NCBI GenBank assembly: GCA_046348365.1 | Contig: JAXMEL010000002.1 | Span: 124,001-188,000 of the forward strand | Direction of reading: 5' to 3' | Source of the DNA: JAEUPI01 sp046348365 | GTDB taxonomy: Bacteria > Pseudomonadota > Gammaproteobacteria > Burkholderiales > Burkholderiaceae_C | DNA length: 64,000 nt | Shown: one piece after another, positions 56,669 to 64,000 of the stretch | Layout of the letters: every line of letters begins with the position of its first letter | Position numbering within the stretch: position 1 is the stretch's first letter | Made by a program: the position numbers and the translations under genes | The notes under the pieces: model-generated | Told to the model about the DNA's origin: nothing | The model's input: only the letters and a program-made list of their open reading frames with translations | Database searches by the model: none

Positions 56669-58060
56669 ATGCAATTGACTCCACGTTTCGAAGCCTTCGC
56701 CGCGCGCGCATCGTCGCAGGTGCAACGCAGCCTCCAGGCCCATCGCCGCACGCTGGCGACCGGCATGGTGGTGCTGATGGCCGGCTTCGCGATCACCGCG
56801 TTCGGTATCGCGCCGATGGCGCCCGATGCCGCCCGCCTGCCGCGCACGACCGTGGCGATGCCGATCGAACCGCCGGGGCTGCCTGGCCAGCTGCTCGCGC
56901 TGGCGGCGACGAATCCGGTGCTGTCGCGCACCGAACTCACGCGCCCGAGCGACAGCGCCGACAGCCTGCTGAAGCGGCTCGGTGTGTTCGATCCCTCGCT
57001 CGCCACCTTCATGCGGGCCAACAACGACACACGGCGCCTGTTCGAAGGCAAGCCCGGCAAGCAGGTGATCGCGCGCGTGGATGCCGATGGCCGGCCGGCC
57101 GAACTCGTCGCGCGCTTCGCGCCGTCGAACGTGGCGCAGCAGAACACCCACTTCCAGCGCGTGAGCATCGAGCGCTCGAGCGGCACCTGGCGCGCCAGCG
57201 CCGAGCTGGTGCCGCTGCAGAGCCAGGTCCGCGTCGGCGGCGGCACGGTCCGCACCACGCTGTTCGCCGCGACCGACGAAGCCAACTTGAGCGACACGCT
57301 GGCGGTGCAGCTCGTCGAGCTGTTCTCGGGTGACATCGATTTCCACCGCCAGCTGCGCAAGGGCGACAGCTTCAGCATCGTCTACGAGGTGCTCACCGCC
57401 GACGACGCGCCGATCACCTGGAGCGACGGCACCGGCCGCATCCTCGCCGCGGAGTTCGTCAACGGCGACAAGGTGCACCAGGTGATGTGGTATCCCGAAG
57501 CCCGCGGCGGCAAAGGCGACTACTTCGGCTTCGACGGCCACAGCCGGCGCCGCACCTTCCTGGCCAGCCCGTTGGAGTTCTCGCGCATGACCTCGGGCTT
57601 CGCGCTGCGCATCCATCCGCTGCTGCGCGACTGGCGGGCCCACCATGGCGTCGACTATGCGGCGCCGCAGGGCACCGCGGTGCGCACCGTGGGCGAGGGC
57701 GTGGTCGAGTTCGCCGGCTGGCAGAACGGCTACGGCAACGTGGTGCAGATCGAGCACGGCAACGACAAGAGCACGCTGTACGCCCACCTGAGCCAGATCG
57801 ACGTGCGGTTGGGCCAGAAGGTCGAGCAGGGCCAGCGCATCGGCGCGGTCGGCGCCACCGGCTGGGCCACCGGGCCGCATCTGCACTTCGAGTACCGCCT
57901 GCGCGGCCAGTACCAGGATCCGACGCAGATCGCCGGTGACGGCGAGCCGTCTCCCGTGCTCGGGGCCGGGCGGCCGCGCTTCGAGGACGCGCTGCGCCAC
58001 TACCAGCGCCAGCTCGAGGTGGCCGAGACGCTGCGCGTGGCGCAGGGCGTCTTCGAGTAG
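56669..58060 (+). CDS. M23 family peptidoglycan metallopeptidase
   Basis: A 464-residue membrane-anchored or secreted peptidase. A hydrophobic helix (TLATGMVVLMAGFAITAFGIAPMAP) is followed by a linker domain and the C-terminal lysostaphin-type M23 domain: SGFALRIHPLLRDWRAHHGVDYAAPQGTAV supplies His and Asp zinc ligands, and GPHLHFEYRLRG the HxH pair. It probably cleaves cell-wall cross-links or activates amidases. A GTG at 56579 with an AGGGG ribosome site is an alternative start that would add 30 residues. A TATACT hexamer at 56488-56493 may be its -10. Confidence 0.9.
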   Translation: MQLTPRFEAFAARASSQVQRSLQAHRRTLATGMVVLMAGFAITAFGIAPMAPDAARLPRTTVAMPIEPPGLPGQLLALAATNPVLSRTELTRPSDSADSLLKRLGVFDPSLATFMRANNDTRRLFEGKPGKQVIARVDADGRPAELVARFAPSNVAQQNTHFQRVSIERSSGTWRASAELVPLQSQVRVGGGTVRTTLFAATDEANLSDTLAVQLVELFSGDIDFHRQLRKGDSFSIVYEVLTADDAPITWSDGTGRILAAEFVNGDKVHQVMWYPEARGGKGDYFGFDGHSRRRTFLASPLEFSRMTSGFALRIHPLLRDWRAHHGVDYAAPQGTAVRTVGEGVVEFAGWQNGYGNVVQIEHGNDKSTLYAHLSQIDVRLGQKVEQGQRIGAVGATGWATGPHLHFEYRLRGQYQDPTQIAGDGEPSPVLGAGRPRFEDALRHYQRQLEVAETLRVAQGVFE

Positions 58061-58105
58061 CAGCCTCGATCGGCGAACAGTCGCCGAACGGACCCGAGAA
58101 GCGCA

Positions 58106-58127
58106 GCGGCCACCCGAAGGTGGCCGC
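58106..58127. terminator. Hairpin between convergent M23 peptidase and erpA
   Basis: A perfect 9-bp stem (gcggccacc / ggtggccgc) with a CGAA loop lies 45 bases after the peptidase stop and 23 bases after the erpA stop on the other strand. No T-run follows on either side. Its position suggests a bidirectional transcription end. Confidence 0.5.
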
Positions 58128-58150
58128 ATGGCGAGGTCGGAGCCGGCCGT

Positions 58151-58510
58151 TCAGACCGAGAAGCTCGAGCCGCAGCCGCAGGTGGTCGTGGCGTTGGGGT
58201 TCTTGATCACGAACTGCGCGCCCTGCAGGTCTTCCTTGTAGTCGATCTCGGCGCCGGTGAGGTACTGCAGGCTCATCGCGTCGATCAGCAGCGTCACGCC
58301 GTTCTTGCTCATCTGCGTGTCGTCGTCGTTCACCGCTTCGTCGAAGGTGAAGCCGTACTGGAAGCCCGAGCAGCCGCCACCCTGCACGAACACGCGCAGC
58401 TTCAGCTCGGGGTTGCCTTCCTCGTCGACCAGCTCCCTGACCTTGGCTGCCGCGCTGTCGGTGAAGATCAGCGGCGCGGGCATTTCGAGGGTTTCGACGG
58501 CGGCGTTCAT
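58151..58510 (-). CDS. erpA: Iron-sulfur cluster insertion protein ErpA
   Basis: A 119-residue A-type iron-sulfur carrier. The three conserved cysteines are in VQGGGCSGFQYGF and at the C-terminus TTTCGCGSSFSV. It delivers 4Fe-4S clusters to apoproteins, including those of isoprenoid synthesis and respiration. The start (MNAAVETLEM) at 58510 is preceded by AGGAGT; an upstream in-frame codon at 58534 lacks such a site. Length and sequence are typical. It is convergent with the M23 peptidase gene. Confidence 0.96.
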   Translation of the reverse strand: MNAAVETLEMPAPLIFTDSAAAKVRELVDEEGNPELKLRVFVQGGGCSGFQYGFTFDEAVNDDDTQMSKNGVTLLIDAMSLQYLTGAEIDYKEDLQGAQFVIKNPNATTTCGCGSSFSV

Positions 58511-58599
58511 GGGCACTCCTGTGGATACGCCCAAGTGTATGTCACGAGGGGAATTTCAAGGCCTGTGTGGGGTCTTCGGGCGACCCCGGAGCCCCGCGA

Positions 58600-59004
58600 T
58601 CAGGCGTCGTTGGAGGCCGCCAGCACCAGCGGCGGCGAGGACCGATCGCCCGCCTTGAGCGGGCGCAGTTCACCGTCGACCTGCGCGCCCTGATGCATCT
58701 CGAGCGCCTCGTAGCGGATGTCGCCCACCACGCGCGCGCGAGGCTGCAGCTCGAGCAGGGCGCTGGATTCCACCGGGCCGTTGACCTCGCCATTGACGAT
58801 CACGTGCGCTGCCCTCACGCGGCCGTGGACCTTGGCGTTCTCGCTGATGACCACGACGCTGGGCACCGACTCGTCGGCCAGTACGTCGCCGCGGATCTCG
58901 CCGTCCACGCGCAGGCCCTCGGTGAAGCGGACCTCGCCTTGCAGAACCGTGCCTTCGCCGATCAGCGTGCGGATCGGGGGCTGAGCCTTCTTGCCGAACA
59001 CCAT
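58600..59004 (-). CDS. Bactofilin family protein
   Basis: A 134-residue bactofilin (polymer-forming cytoskeletal protein). The core is a right-handed beta-helix of short repeats: IGEGTVLQGEVRFTEGLRVDGEIRGDVLADESVPSVVVISENAKVHGRVRAAHVIVNGEVNGPVESSALLELQPRARVVGDI. Short disordered ends flank it. Bactofilins assemble without nucleotides and place cell-wall enzymes, so the nearby M23 peptidase may be a partner. It lies 45 bases downstream of the DUF6776 gene on the same strand. Confidence 0.94.
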   Translation of the reverse strand: MVFGKKAQPPIRTLIGEGTVLQGEVRFTEGLRVDGEIRGDVLADESVPSVVVISENAKVHGRVRAAHVIVNGEVNGPVESSALLELQPRARVVGDIRYEALEMHQGAQVDGELRPLKAGDRSSPPLVLAASNDA

Positions 59005-59049
59005 GGTCTTGTTGCCTCCAACGATTCGCCGATGGCGCGACTGTACGCC

Positions 59050-59760
59050 TCAGAGCCTCACGGTCTGCGTTGCGCGTACGCCACCCGTGTCATCGGTCAC
59101 TTTGACCTGAACGGTCTTCACGATCGCCTGCGCCGGGAACTGCAGCACGCCCTCGACGCGCGCGTACTGCTTGAGCTGCAGCGGCTTCGTGCCGCCGGGC
59201 ATCGCCAGCGTCCACGGACGCCCCTCCAGCGTGCCGCCCAGCGTCAGCTCGTAACGCCCGTTGAACTCGGAGACCGCCTTGCCGTTTTGCATCACCATCA
59301 TCTGGTAGCGCAGCTGGCCAGGGCCCCGCGGCTCGGCATGCAGCGCGCGCACGGCCAGGCCGCTGGTGCCGGTGGGCGGAAACATGCGCTCGAAGAAGCC
59401 CAGGTCACCCTTCAGCGCGAGCTGATCGGTCTCCAGATCCTTGAGCTGCCGGGCCAGCCGGTCCTGCGCCGCGCGCTCGGCCTTGAGCAGGCTCTCGGCG
59501 CTGTTGGCGATCGATTGCGCCTTGTCGCGGTCGGCGCGCAACTGTTGCACCTCCACACGAAGGCGGTTGAGCTCCGCCTTCGCGTCGCGGTCGAGGCCGG
59601 CGATGTCCTTGCCGAATTCGAAGGCCCACAGGCCGATCGCCGCCGAGAAGCCGAACACCACGGCGATCACCGCCCAGCGCAGCGGCCAGGGCAGGTGACG
59701 CGTGACGATGACGCGCGGCGCGCTGATCGAATGACGGCGGCGGAAGGTCTTCCAGCGCAT
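59050..59760 (-). CDS. DUF6776 family membrane protein
   Basis: A 236-residue protein with one N-terminal transmembrane helix (LRWAVIAVVFGFSAAIGLWAFEFG), a coiled-coil of about 60 residues (AELNRLRVEVQQLRADRDKAQSIANSAESLLKAERAAQDRLARQLKDLETDQLALKGDLGFFERM), then a beta-rich periplasmic domain ending TQTVRL. This is the layout of DUF6776 proteins that neighbour bactofilin genes in Betaproteobacteria. ATG 59760 is used; a TTG at 59784 would add eight residues. The function is unknown, but coupling of the bactofilin scaffold to the envelope is plausible. Confidence 0.88.
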   Translation of the reverse strand: MRWKTFRRRHSISAPRVIVTRHLPWPLRWAVIAVVFGFSAAIGLWAFEFGKDIAGLDRDAKAELNRLRVEVQQLRADRDKAQSIANSAESLLKAERAAQDRLARQLKDLETDQLALKGDLGFFERMFPPTGTSGLAVRALHAEPRGPGQLRYQMMVMQNGKAVSEFNGRYELTLGGTLEGRPWTLAMPGGTKPLQLKQYARVEGVLQFPAQAIVKTVQVKVTDDTGGVRATQTVRL

Positions 59761-59789
59761 GCGCGGCAACGTGGCGAAACCCAAACGGA

Positions 59790-59813
59790 CGAGGCCGCAT
59801 CGTAGCGGCCTCG
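59790..59813 (-). terminator. Hairpin terminator of the rplM-rpsI operon
   Basis: A perfect 9-bp stem (cgaggccgc / gcggcctcg, six-base loop) begins 28 bases past the rpsI stop. On the minus strand it is followed by TCCGTTTGGGTTT, which is T-rich, as expected of an intrinsic terminator. Confidence 0.7.
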
Positions 59814-59841
59814 TGCGCGGTGAACGTGACGGTGTGTGCCG

Positions 59842-60234
59842 TCAGCGCTTGCTGAACTGCTTGCGGCGGCGGGCACCGTGCAATCCGACCTTCTTGCGCT
59901 CGACTTCGCGCGCATCGCGCGTCACGAATCCGGCGCGGCTCAGGTCGGGCTTCAGCGCCGTGTCGTAGTCGATCAGCGCGCGCGTGATGCCGTGCCGCAC
60001 CGCGCCGGCCTGGCCGCTCTCGCCGCCGCCGTGGACGTTGACCTGGACGTCGAAGGCGCCATCGTTGTTGGTCAGCAGCAGCGGCTGCTTGACCACCATG
60101 ATCGAGGTCTGGCGGCCGAAGTACTGTTCCACCGGCTTGCCGTTGACCGTGATCTCGCCCTTGCCCTTGCGGATGAACACCCGCGCCACCGACGACTTGC
60201 GGCGGCCCGTTCCGTAATTCCAGTTGCCGATCAT
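59842..60234 (-). CDS. rpsI: 30S ribosomal protein S9
   Basis: A 130-residue S9 protein, MIGNWNYGTGRRKSSVARVF at the start and GARRRKQFSKR at the end, whose basic tail reaches the P-site tRNA. The second of two adjacent ATGs (60234) gives the usual length and better spacing from the AAGGAG ribosome site; the first is at 60237. It lies 11 bases after rplM in the conserved rplM-rpsI operon. Confidence 0.98.
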   Translation of the reverse strand: MIGNWNYGTGRRKSSVARVFIRKGKGEITVNGKPVEQYFGRQTSIMVVKQPLLLTNNDGAFDVQVNVHGGGESGQAGAVRHGITRALIDYDTALKPDLSRAGFVTRDAREVERKKVGLHGARRRKQFSKR

Positions 60235-60245
60235 CATCCGCTCCT

Positions 60246-60674
60246 TCAGATTGCCAGCGCCTTGGGCTGCTGGGCGGTGTGCGGATGTGTCGCGCCGCCG
60301 TACACCTTCAGCTTCTTGATCATCGCGTAGCCCAGCGGGCCCTTGGGCAGCATGCCCTTGACCGCCTTTTGCAGGGCGCGGCCGGGATGCTTGGCCTGCA
60401 TGTCCTTGAACTTGGTGCCGTAGATGCCGCCCGGGTGGCCGGTGTGCCGGTAATACACCTTGTCTTCGGCCTTGTTCCCGGTGACACGGATCTTGTCTGC
60501 ATTGACGATGACGATGAAATCACCGGTATCGACGTGAGGCGTGTAGATGGCCTTGTGCTTGCCGCGCAAACGGAGTGCCACTTCGCTGGCGACACGTCCG
60601 AGCACCTTGTCGGTGGCGTCAATCACAAACCACTCGTGCTTCACTTCGGCCGGCTTGGCGCTGAAGGTCTTCAT
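60246..60674 (-). CDS. rplM: 50S ribosomal protein L13
   Basis: A 142-residue L13 protein, an early assembly protein of the large subunit. MKTFSAKPAEVKHEWFVIDATDKVLGRVASEVALRLRGKHKAIYTPHVDTGDFIVIVNA and HTGHPGGIYG are diagnostic. The start at 60674 gives exactly the family length; longer in-frame starts run through the leader. The leader of about 130 bases has a strong hairpin just upstream of the gene, which would fit autoregulation by L13, known in E. coli. Confidence 0.98.
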   Translation of the reverse strand: MKTFSAKPAEVKHEWFVIDATDKVLGRVASEVALRLRGKHKAIYTPHVDTGDFIVIVNADKIRVTGNKAEDKVYYRHTGHPGGIYGTKFKDMQAKHPGRALQKAVKGMLPKGPLGYAMIKKLKVYGGATHPHTAQQPKALAI

Positions 60675-60810
60675 GAGGGTCTTTCGGAAATGGGCCCGGC
60701 CTTCGGGCCCGACAGGGCGGCTGCCCGGGAGGCCATCGAGGCATTGCTTGTGTAACGCAACCGCTCGAGGGAACGACATCCCGCCCCGCCGCCGGCGGGA
60801 AAAGCTGTGC

Positions 60811-60834
60811 AGTATAGCCCACACGGGGTGTCAA
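60811..60834 (-). promoter_or_regulatory. Probable rplM-rpsI promoter
   Basis: On the minus strand TATACT (60816-60811) forms a good -10, preceded by GGGC. CTGTTT lies 17 bases upstream as a weak -35; a TTGACA is also present but only 12 bases away. It would give a leader of about 130 bases that holds a GGCCCG/CGGGCC hairpin near 60690-60710. Confidence 0.55.
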
Positions 60835-60930
60835 AACAGGTTGCGCTCCCAAATGCTGCATAGCAACATACCGTGGTCAGACCAGATCCTTGTCCGACGA
60901 TGAGGGTAAACCCTCGCAGAGAGGTTTCAG

Positions 60931-61647
60931 ATGAACCAGATCGACACCCAGAGCCCGGCGCCGAGGCCACAAGCCCCGGTCAGCGCTCCGGCCGCCGACC
61001 CGGCTGGCAAGGCCAAGCTGTCGTGGATCCCCATCCGCTCGCTCTCCGAGCGGCACCGCAGCCGCATCCTGGCGCACCTGCTGGACCTGCCCGAGCAGGA
61101 TCGCTACCTGCGCTTCGGCTACGCGGCCTCGGATTCGCAGATCACGCACTACGTCGACCAGCTCGACTTCGAGCGCGACGAGGTGCTCGGCATCTTCAAC
61201 CGCCGCCTGCGCCTGCTGGCGATGGCCCACCTGGCCTACCTGAGCACCAATGACGGCAAGCCCGCGGCCAAGGCCGAATTCGGCGTCTCGGTGGCCGCCC
61301 GCGCGCGCGGCCGGGGCTACGGCAGCCGGCTGTTCGACCTGGCGGTGCTGCATGCCCGCAACCGCGGCGTGCAGACCCTGATCGTGCATGCCCTGAGCGA
61401 GAACTCGGCCATGCTGCGCATCGCCCGCAATGCGGGCGCGGAGGTGGTGCGCGAAGGCGGTGAGTCCGAGGCCTCGCTGCGGCTGCCGCCCGAGACGCTG
61501 GCCTCGCACGTGGAGCAGATCGTCGAGGACAGCGTCGCCGAGATCGACTACCAGATCAAGCACCAGGCCCGCCGCGTGGGCGACCTGCTGCACACGCTGG
61601 CCAGCATCGCCGGCATCGAATCCAACGACGACGCCAAGCCGTCGTAG
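60931..61647 (+). CDS. GNAT family N-acetyltransferase
   Basis: A 238-residue protein with a disordered Pro/Ala-rich N-terminus and a GNAT domain. The acetyl-CoA motif A region is AEFGVSVAARARGRGYGSRLFDLAVLHARNRGVQTLIVHALSENSAMLRIARNAGAEVV. A C-terminal helical extension of about 50 residues follows. It is divergent from rplM. The acetyl acceptor is unknown; the family includes protein and small-molecule acetyltransferases. A GAGAGG ribosome site precedes the ATG. Confidence 0.9.
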   Translation: MNQIDTQSPAPRPQAPVSAPAADPAGKAKLSWIPIRSLSERHRSRILAHLLDLPEQDRYLRFGYAASDSQITHYVDQLDFERDEVLGIFNRRLRLLAMAHLAYLSTNDGKPAAKAEFGVSVAARARGRGYGSRLFDLAVLHARNRGVQTLIVHALSENSAMLRIARNAGAEVVREGGESEASLRLPPETLASHVEQIVEDSVAEIDYQIKHQARRVGDLLHTLASIAGIESNDDAKPS

Positions 61648-61819
61648 ACGCGCCTGCGCGCACGGCCACGCGGGCACGCGCCCGTAAGCGTGGGGTCACT
61701 GCGCGCATGACTGCGGTTAACATCGCGCCCAGCCCGAACAGGGCCCTGCACGCGCCGGGCCCTCGGCGCTGCGGAGACACCACTTGGCTGCCACCCTTTG
61801 CCTCAGAGCTGCCTGAGCC

Positions 61820-62614
61820 ATGCAGCAGGCCCTTCCGTGGATCATTGCGCTGGTGGCCGTGGCGGTTCTCGCGCCCGCCGTTGTCTGGTTCGCGCTGCGC
61901 CCCCGCGCGCCCAAGGCCAAGCCGCTGCCCAGCGAGTGGAATCTCTCGGCACGGCCGGTGTTCAGCACCGACGAGCGCCGCGTGTACCGGCAGCTGCGCG
62001 AGGCGCTGCCGCACCACATCGTGCTGTCGAAGCTGCCGCTGGTGCGCTTCTGCCAGCCGACCGATCCGCAGGAGGTGCGCTACTGGTACGAGCTGCTGGG
62101 CTCGATCCACGTCACCTTCGCCGTGTGCAGCGCCAACGGGCGCGTGCTCGCGGCGATCGACCTCGATACCGACCGCGGCAATTCACGCCGCGTCATGCAG
62201 ATCAAGCAGGCCGTGCTGACCGCCTGCCGCGTGCGTTACCTGCGCTGCCCGGTCGACCACATGCCGTCGATACCGGAGCTGCAATTGCTGGTGCCGCACA
62301 GCGCCGCCGCGTCGCGCGGCCCGCAGCCCGCAGCGCCGGTGCAGCACCCGCGGCGTGAAGCACTGCCGCAGGCGGCTGCACCCTCGCGCCGGCGCGAGCG
62401 CACCGCCCTGTGGCAGGACTCGAACTTCTTCCAGGATTCGTTCTTCGCGCCCGACAACCGCTCCGATGCAGCGCAGGGCAGCGAATTCGGCGCGCTGGGC
62501 GAATCGCCGCAGCCGGGCCCCGAATCGAGCGAAGGCCCGCCGACCGAGCCGCCCGAAGCCGGCGGCGCCGTGGTGATCGACTCGCCGCGCGTGTCGTCGG
62601 CCACACGCCACTGA
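61820..62614 (+). CDS. DUF2726 domain-containing membrane protein
   Basis: A 264-residue protein with one N-terminal helix (LPWIIALVAVAVLAPAVVWFAL). The DUF2726 domain follows: FSTDERRVYRQLREALPHHIVLSKLPLVRFCQPTDPQEVRYWYELLGSIHVTFAVCSANGRVLAAIDLD. DUF2726 is restriction-endonuclease-like in fold and often linked to nucleic acids, but this anchored form has no assigned role. The last 100 residues are low-complexity, rich in Pro, Ser, Glu and Gln. It is separate from the GNAT gene by 172 bases. Confidence 0.88.
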   Translation: MQQALPWIIALVAVAVLAPAVVWFALRPRAPKAKPLPSEWNLSARPVFSTDERRVYRQLREALPHHIVLSKLPLVRFCQPTDPQEVRYWYELLGSIHVTFAVCSANGRVLAAIDLDTDRGNSRRVMQIKQAVLTACRVRYLRCPVDHMPSIPELQLLVPHSAAASRGPQPAAPVQHPRREALPQAAAPSRRRERTALWQDSNFFQDSFFAPDNRSDAAQGSEFGALGESPQPGPESSEGPPTEPPEAGGAVVIDSPRVSSATRH

Positions 62615-62630
62615 AGCGCAATCGCCGCCG

Positions 62631-63677
62631 GTGCCGACGCGCGGTGCCGCCGCGGCACACCCCTACGATCGCCTCACGCCGCCGGTGCTGCTGGCGGCGC
62701 TCGACGCCAGCGGCGTTCGCGGCGACGGCCGCCTGCTGCAGTTGAACTCCTACGAGAACCGCGTCTTCCAGGTGATGCTGGAAGACGGCAGCGCGGTGGT
62801 GGCCAAGTTCTACCGCCCCGCACGCTGGAGCAGCGCGCAGATCCTCGAGGAGCACCGCTTCGCGCTGGAGCTGGCCGCCGAGGAGCTGCCGGTGATCGCG
62901 CCGCAGCGCCTGGCGCCGGAGCCCGATGCGCCCGGCCTGCGCTGCCTCGGCGACCCGCCCACGCTCGCCGAGCAGGACGATGGCGACGCCACGTTCCGCT
63001 GGGCCGTCTACCCGATGCGCTCGGGCCATGGCCCCGAGATCGACTCGCCACAGGTGTTGCAATGGCTGGGCCGCTTCGTCGGCCGCATGCATGCGGCTGC
63101 CGGCACGCGGCGCTTCGCCGTGCGGCGCACGCTCGACCCGCAGAGCTTCGGCCACGACCGCCTGGCCGCGCTGCTCGCCACCGATGCGCTGCCCGACCAG
63201 AGCCGCGACGACTACCGCTCGCTGTGCGCGCAGGCGCTGCAACGCGTGGATGCCGCGTATGCCAGCCTGCCCGGTCTCACGCTGCGCCGCGTGCACGGCG
63301 ACCTGCACCCCGGCAACATCCTGTGGCGCGACGCGGGCCCGCACGTGGTGGACCTCGACGACTGCTGCAACGCGCCGGCGGTGCAGGACTTGTGGATGCT
63401 GCTGTCGGGCACGCGCGAGGCCATGCGCAGCCAGCTGGTGCACTTGCTCGACGGCTATCGCAGCTTCACGGCCTTCGACGCGCGCGAGCTGACGCTGATC
63501 GAGCCGCTGCGCACGCTGCGCATGGTGCACTACAGCGCCTGGCTCGCCGAGCGCTGGGCCGACCCGGCATTCCCCGTGGCGTTCCCGTGGTTCGGCACGC
63601 CGAACTACTGGCAGCAGCAGATGCAGCAGCTGCGCGAACAGATCGCGGCGATGGACGAGCCGCCGCTGGCGATCTGA
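62631..63677 (+). CDS. srkA: Stress response serine/threonine protein kinase YihE/SrkA
   Basis: A 348-residue kinase of the SrkA (YihE, RdoA) family, which has a choline-kinase-like fold and counters stress-induced cell death in E. coli. Visible: LNSYENRVFQVMLEDGSAVVAKFYRPARWS (ATP lysine), RVHGDLHPGNILW (catalytic loop Asp) and HVVDLDDCCNAPAVQDLWMLLSG (metal site). The C-terminal WFGTPNYWQQQMQQLREQIAAM is diagnostic of SrkA. It starts at GTG 62631, 16 bases after the DUF2726 stop, and is close to convergent with htpG. Confidence 0.94.
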   Translation: MPTRGAAAAHPYDRLTPPVLLAALDASGVRGDGRLLQLNSYENRVFQVMLEDGSAVVAKFYRPARWSSAQILEEHRFALELAAEELPVIAPQRLAPEPDAPGLRCLGDPPTLAEQDDGDATFRWAVYPMRSGHGPEIDSPQVLQWLGRFVGRMHAAAGTRRFAVRRTLDPQSFGHDRLAALLATDALPDQSRDDYRSLCAQALQRVDAAYASLPGLTLRRVHGDLHPGNILWRDAGPHVVDLDDCCNAPAVQDLWMLLSGTREAMRSQLVHLLDGYRSFTAFDARELTLIEPLRTLRMVHYSAWLAERWADPAFPVAFPWFGTPNYWQQQMQQLREQIAAMDEPPLAI

Positions 63678-63684
63678 TCGCCGC

Positions 63685-64000
63685 TCAGGCCGGCGCGCCC
63701 GCCAGCAGGCGGTTGACCCGCTGCACGTAGTCGGCCGGGTTCTCGAGCTGGCCGCCTTCGGCCAACCAGGCCTGGTCGAACAGCACCTGCGCCAGATCGT
63801 CGAAGCGCTCGTCGCCGTCGCGCAAGCGCTTGACGAGCGCGTGCTCGGGGTTGATCTCGAGGATCGGCAGGCTCTTCGGCGCGTCCTGACCGGCCTGCTT
63901 GAGCAGGCGCGCCAGATGGCCGCTCATGTCGCCTTCCTCGACCACCAGACACGCCGGTGAATCCACCAGCCGCGTGGTCACGCGCACGGCCTTCGCGCGT
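63685..64000 (-). CDS. htpG: Molecular chaperone HtpG (C-terminal part, cut by window edge)
   Basis: The last 104 codons of the bacterial Hsp90 gene; the rest is beyond the right edge. KAVRVTTRLVDSPACLVVEEGDMSGHLARLLKQAGQ, PILEINPEHALVKRL and FDDLAQVLFDQAWLAEGGQLENPADYVQRVNRLL match the HtpG C-terminal dimerisation domain. It is on the minus strand, converging on srkA with seven bases between stops. Confidence 0.96.
   Translation of the reverse strand, partial: RAKAVRVTTRLVDSPACLVVEEGDMSGHLARLLKQAGQDAPKSLPILEINPEHALVKRLRDGDERFDDLAQVLFDQAWLAEGGQLENPADYVQRVNRLLAGAPA

Overview
The window is GC-rich (roughly 70% by eye), densely coded DNA from the chromosome of a betaproteobacterium, most probably a Burkholderiales member of the Rubrivivax/Leptothrix/Methylibium type. 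The clues are the DUF1840 protein, the tyrS / M23 peptidase / erpA / bactofilin / rpsI-rplM neighbourhood, the many ATGA and TGATG start-stop overlaps, and the short GC-rich intergenic hairpin repeats. I see no tRNA, rRNA, CRISPR array, transposase or phage gene.

Layout. 1-2363 (minus): lipid methyltransferase, DUF1840, YbhB-like and histidine phosphatase genes. 2493-5947 (minus): a coupled pair of cyclic-di-GMP enzymes (HD-GYP, then PAS-GGDEF-EAL). 6099-10515: an Lrp regulator divergent from a saccharopine-dehydrogenase-like gene, then pobA and an M20 peptidase. 10533-16894: a minus-strand operon (aldehyde dehydrogenase, class III aminotransferase, UPF0261, HAD hydrolase) divergent from an APC permease, which looks like amine or amino-acid catabolism.

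17028-33042 is the most distinctive part. It is a tryptophan tryptophylquinone (TTQ) amine dehydrogenase locus whose small subunit resembles aromatic amine dehydrogenase (aauBEDA order) more than methylamine dehydrogenase. Two monoheme cytochromes c follow. Then comes an envelope cassette (DUF1329, DUF1302, RND/MMPL transporter, YCF48-type propeller), an AraC regulator, an acyl-CoA synthetase, MauM/MauN-type ferredoxins and a second, related AraC regulator. No mauG, mauF, azurin or amicyanin gene is present, so TTQ maturation and part of the electron route must be encoded elsewhere or work differently.

33167-48343 is a peptide or acylated-amino-acid uptake and hydrolysis region. It holds two nearly duplicate ABC binding proteins flanking a D-aminoacylase-like amidohydrolase, two permeases, a double-ATPase subunit, two DMT exporters, an MlrC-type peptidase and two amidases. 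A conserved upstream motif precedes both binding proteins and the first permease. A 261-bp element with 43-bp inverted ends lies at 45051-45311.

48336-55175: a Nudix-MBL fusion with an AMACR-type racemase (minus), then a MarR regulator divergent from a VOC / FAD monooxygenase / DUF2783 / MBL operon. 55194-64000: housekeeping genes (tyrS, M23 peptidase, erpA, bactofilin, DUF6776, rpsI, rplM, GNAT, DUF2726, srkA and the 3' end of htpG).
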